From: an uncultured Collinsella sp.
Lineage (GTDB): Bacteria > Actinomycetota > Coriobacteriia > Coriobacteriales > Coriobacteriaceae
Direction: 5' to 3'
Length of the DNA: 9,286 nucleotides
Assembly: GCA_900550205.1 (NCBI GenBank)
Contig: URRJ01000072.1
Span: forward strand, 1-9,286
A program made the translations under genes and the position numbers. Every line of letters starts with the position of its first letter. The stretch's first letter is position 1. The notes under the pieces were generated by a model. That model had not been told where the DNA came from, made no database searches, and saw nothing but the letters and a program-made list of their open reading frames with translations. Shown here piece after piece: positions 6,379 to 9,286 of this stretch.

Positions 6379-6386
6379 AAACGTTT
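6379..6386. promoter_or_regulatory. Second AAACGTTT palindrome, downstream of the PTS gene
   Basis: AAACGTTT here is followed by CCG. This gives the same 11-base string AAACGTTTCCG as the site upstream of the PTS gene (5676-5686). It may be a second site for the same regulator, lying 84 bases after the PTS stop and 145 bases before the acyltransferase start. The short length makes chance possible. Confidence 0.35.
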
Positions 6387-6426
6387 CCGCACGGGCATAT
6401 GAGCATCAACGCGGGTGCGGCTTTTG
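6387..6426 (+). terminator. Possible weak terminator after the PTS IIA gene
   Basis: CCGCAC (6387-6392) and GTGCGG (6415-6420) can pair over a loop of about 22 bases, and CTTTTG follows. The stem is short and the T-run brief, so this is only a candidate end for the PTS transcript. The rest of the 6296-6530 gap holds the AAACGTTT site and a possible promoter, and no gene. Confidence 0.3.
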
Positions 6427-6474
6427 CGTAGCGAAGCATCGCCCCGCGGCATGTTGTTCAACCGCACAAACCCC

Positions 6475-6503
6475 CTTCCCTTGTCCGCGCAGAGCGCTAG
6501 ACT
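6475..6503 (+). promoter_or_regulatory. Possible promoter of the acyltransferase gene
   Basis: TAGACT (6498-6503) is a plausible -10 element, 27 bases before the ATG at 6531. The matching -35 region (CTTCCC/TTCCCT at 6475-6481) is poor, so activity may need an activator or the true promoter may be elsewhere. Confidence 0.35.
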
Positions 6504-6530
6504 GCTAGGTCGACATTGGAGGAAAGAACG

Positions 6531-8450
6531 ATGCAAAACACACCCTCGGGCGCCGCACACGCAGCGCCTCAACGCAGCCAACGCATCGCTGCACTCGACG
6601 GGCTTCGCGCCCTCGCCATCGCCGGCGTCGTCCTATATCACCTTCGCCCCAGCCGCCTGACTGGCGGTTTTTTGGGCGTTACACTCTTCTTTACGCTGAG
6701 TGGCTATCTCGCCACCAAAAGCATTATGCGAGCAACGGCACGCGACGGGTTCTCGTACCCGCGCTATATCGCCCGCCGTACCACGCGCCTTATGCCACCG
6801 ACTCTTGTAACCATCGCGCTTACCGCCGTGGCCACCTACATGGCGGCCCCGAGCCTGCTACCTAAGGTGCAGCAGGACACTCTGCCGTCGGCATTGTTCT
6901 TGAGCAACTGGTTCTATATCTTTCGCAACGTCTCGTATTTTGCCGCCGCGGGACTTCCCTCGCCGCTCACGCACCTGTGGTTCTGCGGCGTCCAGATGCA
7001 GTTCTATCTGGTATGGCCGCTCATCCTTATGGTGCTTTGCAGCAAGACCCGCTCGCGCAACACCGCCATCGGTGTCACGGCCGTGCTCACGCTCGCATCG
7101 GCGGCGGCGATGGTCCTCATGTTCGACCCCGCCGCCGACACATCACGTGTCTACTACGGAACCGACGCCCGCGCCGCCGAGCTTTTGTGCGGAGCCCTGG
7201 CCGCCATCGCCGCTCCGCGTCTGCGCGAGATACTGAGCGGCAACATCCCTGCCCCCGGCGCCAGCAAGGGCGTCTCGAAGGTTAACGTGGTCTCCGTCGC
7301 GTGGCTCGCTGCCGTCATAGTCGGCGCGTTCACGCTGACCGGAGAGAACCCCCTGCTCTACCGCGGTGGCTTTTTGCTGCTCGCCCTGCTCACGGGGCTC
7401 CTTATTATCTGCGTGCAAAACACGGAATGTATCGTGCGTCGTCTGTTGTCGGTCAAGCCGCTCGTCTGGCTGGGCCAGCGCTCGTTCTCGGTTTATCTGG
7501 TGCACTACCCCCTGTTGCTTCTCATGAACCCCGCAACCCGCACCACCCGCATCGCCTGGTGGGAGCAGGCGCTACAGCTTGTGGTGATCCTTGCGGTGGC
7601 CGAGGTCTTCTATCGTCTCGTCGAACGTCCTTGGTCCCGCAAGCCCACCCAGCAGGACAGCATGGCAAAGGCACGCGTCCTTTCGCCCGCCATGGCACTT
7701 TCTGCGCTTGGCGCCGTATGCGTCCTCGCACTCGCCTTCGCGCCGCTCGACTGGACGGGTATCGCCACCGCCCGTGCCGAGCAGCTCCGCCCCGAGCTTG
7801 CCCAAAACGCGGCCTCGTCCAAGAACAACGGTGCCGGCGACAAAAGCGCCGAGCCCGCATCCAACCAAGACGCTCAGCCCAACGACGCCGCTCAGCAAAA
7901 GCCCAAAGAAGGTCCTATCGCCGAAAAGGTCCCCAAAAACTTGGACTGGAAGAGCTTTACCTTCGACGAGGCGACCGGAACCTGCGATGCCCGTGTGCTG
8001 ATGATCGGCGACTCGGTCACTGCGGGCGCACAGCCCGGTATTCAGGCGGCGCTTCCCAACGCCTACATCGACGGCGTGGTGAGCCGCCAGTTCTACACCT
8101 TCCAGGATGTCTACGCGCAGGACAGCGCCAACTACGACCCGAGTGTGGTCATCTGCGCCCTTGGCACCAATGGCCTTATTCGCGACCCGCAGCAGGTGCA
8201 GGACGTGATCAATGCCGTGGGTGGCAAGCCCATCTACTTTGTGACCGTGCGCGTGCCGCTCGAGCTGCAGGACCGCAACAACCAGACGATCCGCGACGCA
8301 TGCGCCCAAAACGACAACGCCGGCGTCATCGACTGGAACGGCGCCTCCGAGGGCCACAGCGAATACCTCGTCGACGACGGCACGCACCTCACCCAGGCGG
8401 GAATCGACACCTACGCAGCCCTCATCCGCCAAGCCATCTGCGGACACTAG
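6531..8450 (+). CDS. Membrane O-acyltransferase fused to a SGNH domain (OatA-like)
   Basis: A complete 639-residue two-domain envelope enzyme. The start is the ATG at 6531 with GGAGG eight bases upstream; the frame also opens at a TTG 15 bases earlier, which lies in that Shine-Dalgarno region. Residues about 18-410 are an Acyl_transf_3 membrane domain (PF01757) with about ten spans. It starts with ALDGLRALAI and VVLYHLRP (His37, the conserved catalytic-type His) and continues with VTLFFTLSGYL and the late FSVYLVHYPLLL segment. Residues 415-470 form a low-complexity linker rich in Ala, Asn, Gln, Lys and Pro. Residues about 485-639 are an extracellular SGNH/GDSL-like domain: GDSVTAG (Ser495), ALGTNG (Asn547) and DDGTHLTQAG (Asp616, His619). 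This architecture is that of OatA-type peptidoglycan O-acetyltransferases and of related polysaccharide acetylases: the membrane part moves an acyl group across the membrane and the SGNH part places it on the acceptor. Whether the acceptor is peptidoglycan, teichoic acid or capsule is unknown. Confidence 0.93.
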   Translation: MQNTPSGAAHAAPQRSQRIAALDGLRALAIAGVVLYHLRPSRLTGGFLGVTLFFTLSGYLATKSIMRATARDGFSYPRYIARRTTRLMPPTLVTIALTAVATYMAAPSLLPKVQQDTLPSALFLSNWFYIFRNVSYFAAAGLPSPLTHLWFCGVQMQFYLVWPLILMVLCSKTRSRNTAIGVTAVLTLASAAAMVLMFDPAADTSRVYYGTDARAAELLCGALAAIAAPRLREILSGNIPAPGASKGVSKVNVVSVAWLAAVIVGAFTLTGENPLLYRGGFLLLALLTGLLIICVQNTECIVRRLLSVKPLVWLGQRSFSVYLVHYPLLLLMNPATRTTRIAWWEQALQLVVILAVAEVFYRLVERPWSRKPTQQDSMAKARVLSPAMALSALGAVCVLALAFAPLDWTGIATARAEQLRPELAQNAASSKNNGAGDKSAEPASNQDAQPNDAAQQKPKEGPIAEKVPKNLDWKSFTFDEATGTCDARVLMIGDSVTAGAQPGIQAALPNAYIDGVVSRQFYTFQDVYAQDSANYDPSVVICALGTNGLIRDPQQVQDVINAVGGKPIYFVTVRVPLELQDRNNQTIRDACAQNDNAGVIDWNGASEGHSEYLVDDGTHLTQAGIDTYAALIRQAICGH

Positions 8451-8471
8451 ACAGAGTTTGCCCCGTAAAAG

Positions 8472-8506
8472 AAAGAGGGGTCGGAATACGTTCCGGCCCC
8501 TCTTTT
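8472..8506. terminator. Bidirectional intrinsic terminator
   Basis: AAAGAGGGGTCGGAA (8472-8486) pairs with TTCCGGCCCCTCTTT (8491-8505) over a TACG loop. The 15-bp stem contains one G-T pair. The plus side ends in TTTT and the minus side in TTTCTTTT. It lies between the acyltransferase end and the converging gene at 8557 and can serve both. Confidence 0.9.
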
Positions 8507-8556
8507 GCACTCATTTGATCATTCGGTTTTCTGTGCATCAACTCACCAGCCTCGCA

Positions 8557-9286
8557 TCAATACGAGCCATCCGGCGAGTAGCCATGGATGCTCGTTGCAG
8601 GCATTCCATCCTTTGTGCAATCTGCCTCGGCGATGACCTTGCCCTCGCTGTTGTAGAACTGGATGGCATAGACCTCCATGGCAGCGCCCTCCCAATAGCT
8701 CGAACCCAAGAGCTTATAGGTCACGCCCTCAAGATCATCGGGGATACCCAGCCCCTTGCGCGCCGTTGCCACAAAGGCGTCCTCGGCAGCATGCTCCTGA
8801 GCTGCCGCCTCGGCCGCCTTGCGCTCCTCCTCTGCCTTTGCCGCCACTTCATCGGCATCCCGCTTCGCGGACACGGCATCGTCGCGACGCTTGGTGGCAG
8901 CAGCCACGAGTGCCTCGACATCGTAGCTATAACCATCCTTCTTGGCGCCCTCATCCTCTTCGGCATACTTTCGAGCGGCGGCGAGCATGTCGTCGGTCAC
9001 ATCAAGTGCTTCAACGGGCGTAAGCTCAAACTTATATTTGGACGAGGCGACGACCGTTGCGCCTTTTTTCGTCTTTTCCGAAATCTTGACCTTGGCAATA
9101 GTCTCGGGCAGCGAGTAAATCGTACCGTCCGCAGCAATCGGCGAGCCTACAGCAGAAATCTCGTAGGAGCCACGAGGAAGCTCAATACCCTTGCCTGCGC
9201 TATCGACATACATCACGCGATCGATGCGCTTCCCAGCCAATGGCTCGCCCTGGACGTGCAGGGCAAGACGGCTTCCTCCCGCCGAG
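8557..9286 (-). CDS. Paralogue of the zinc-ribbon stalk protein (5' end beyond window)
   Basis: The C-terminal 242 residues are visible; the frame is open through the right edge, so the N-terminus lies outside. A TTG at 9240 is not the start, because the codons above it encode SAGGSRLALHVQGEP, which matches SAGASRLPIHITGKE in the gene at 3141. The shared part continues with VMYVDSAGKGIELPRGSYE, SPIAADGTIYSLP, the EALDVTDDMLAAARKYAEEDEG segment and KRRDDAVSAKRDADE. A charged coiled-coil stretch rich in Ala, Glu and Lys follows. By analogy the missing N-terminus should carry a zinc ribbon and one membrane span. The last 75 or so residues (GLGIPDDLEGVTYKLLGSSYWEG to the end at SPDGSY) bear no resemblance to the tip of the other copy and contain a single Cys. 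Function is unknown. It ends at a terminator shared with the acyltransferase gene. Confidence 0.85.
   Translation of the reverse strand, partial: SAGGSRLALHVQGEPLAGKRIDRVMYVDSAGKGIELPRGSYEISAVGSPIAADGTIYSLPETIAKVKISEKTKKGATVVASSKYKFELTPVEALDVTDDMLAAARKYAEEDEGAKKDGYSYDVEALVAAATKRRDDAVSAKRDADEVAAKAEEERKAAEAAAQEHAAEDAFVATARKGLGIPDDLEGVTYKLLGSSYWEGAAMEVYAIQFYNSEGKVIAEADCTKDGMPATSIHGYSPDGSY

Noticed and set aside
7572..8510. 312-codon minus-strand frame opposite the acyltransferase
   Set aside because: It is a shadow of the SGNH domain coding strand, with a composition typical of antisense translation and no recognisable motif.

Overview
The window looks like chromosomal DNA of a high-GC actinobacterium, most likely class Coriobacteriia and plausibly Collinsella. 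This is inferred from the base composition, the Tat-type lipoprotein signal, the stand-alone glucose-type PTS IIA and the zinc-ribbon membrane proteins. No rRNA or other taxonomic marker is present to confirm it. No phage, IS transposase, CRISPR array or tRNA gene is visible.

Left part (1-2923, all minus strand): the window opens in the 5' end of a substrate-binding lipoprotein gene of the TrpX/YckB-like ABC family. It has its own promoter and a hairpin or operator-like inverted repeat at the start of its transcript. Upstream lies a WYL-type transcriptional regulator whose WYL core is degenerate. Upstream of that is a complete asparaginyl-tRNA synthetase gene (asnS) with a GTG start, a good promoter and a strong intrinsic terminator. 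Between asnS and the regulator there is an 11-bp tandem repeat nested inside a 10-bp inverted repeat, a candidate operator.

Middle part (2924-5731): a plus-strand gene for a zinc-ribbon, single-span membrane protein with a charged coiled-coil stalk converges on a minus-strand alpha/beta hydrolase (BD-FAE/acetyl-esterase-like). The 272-bp gap between them is packed with inverted repeats: an imperfect palindrome of about 125 bp and a perfect 12-bp hairpin that touches the hydrolase stop codon.

Right part (5732-9286): a stand-alone PTS EIIA of the glucose family, preceded by a promoter and a LacI/GalR-type operator-like palindrome. It is followed by a 639-residue OatA-like membrane O-acyltransferase fused to a SGNH domain, which ends at a bidirectional terminator. 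The last gene (minus, cut by the window edge) is a paralogue of the zinc-ribbon protein. It shares the stalk but has an unrelated C-terminal tip.

The genes do not form one operon. Themes are sugar uptake and its regulation (IIA and operator), cell-envelope modification (acyltransferase, possibly the esterase) and an envelope-anchored paralogue pair with exchanged tips. The most interesting observations are the tip exchange with its composition break and the large palindromic element.
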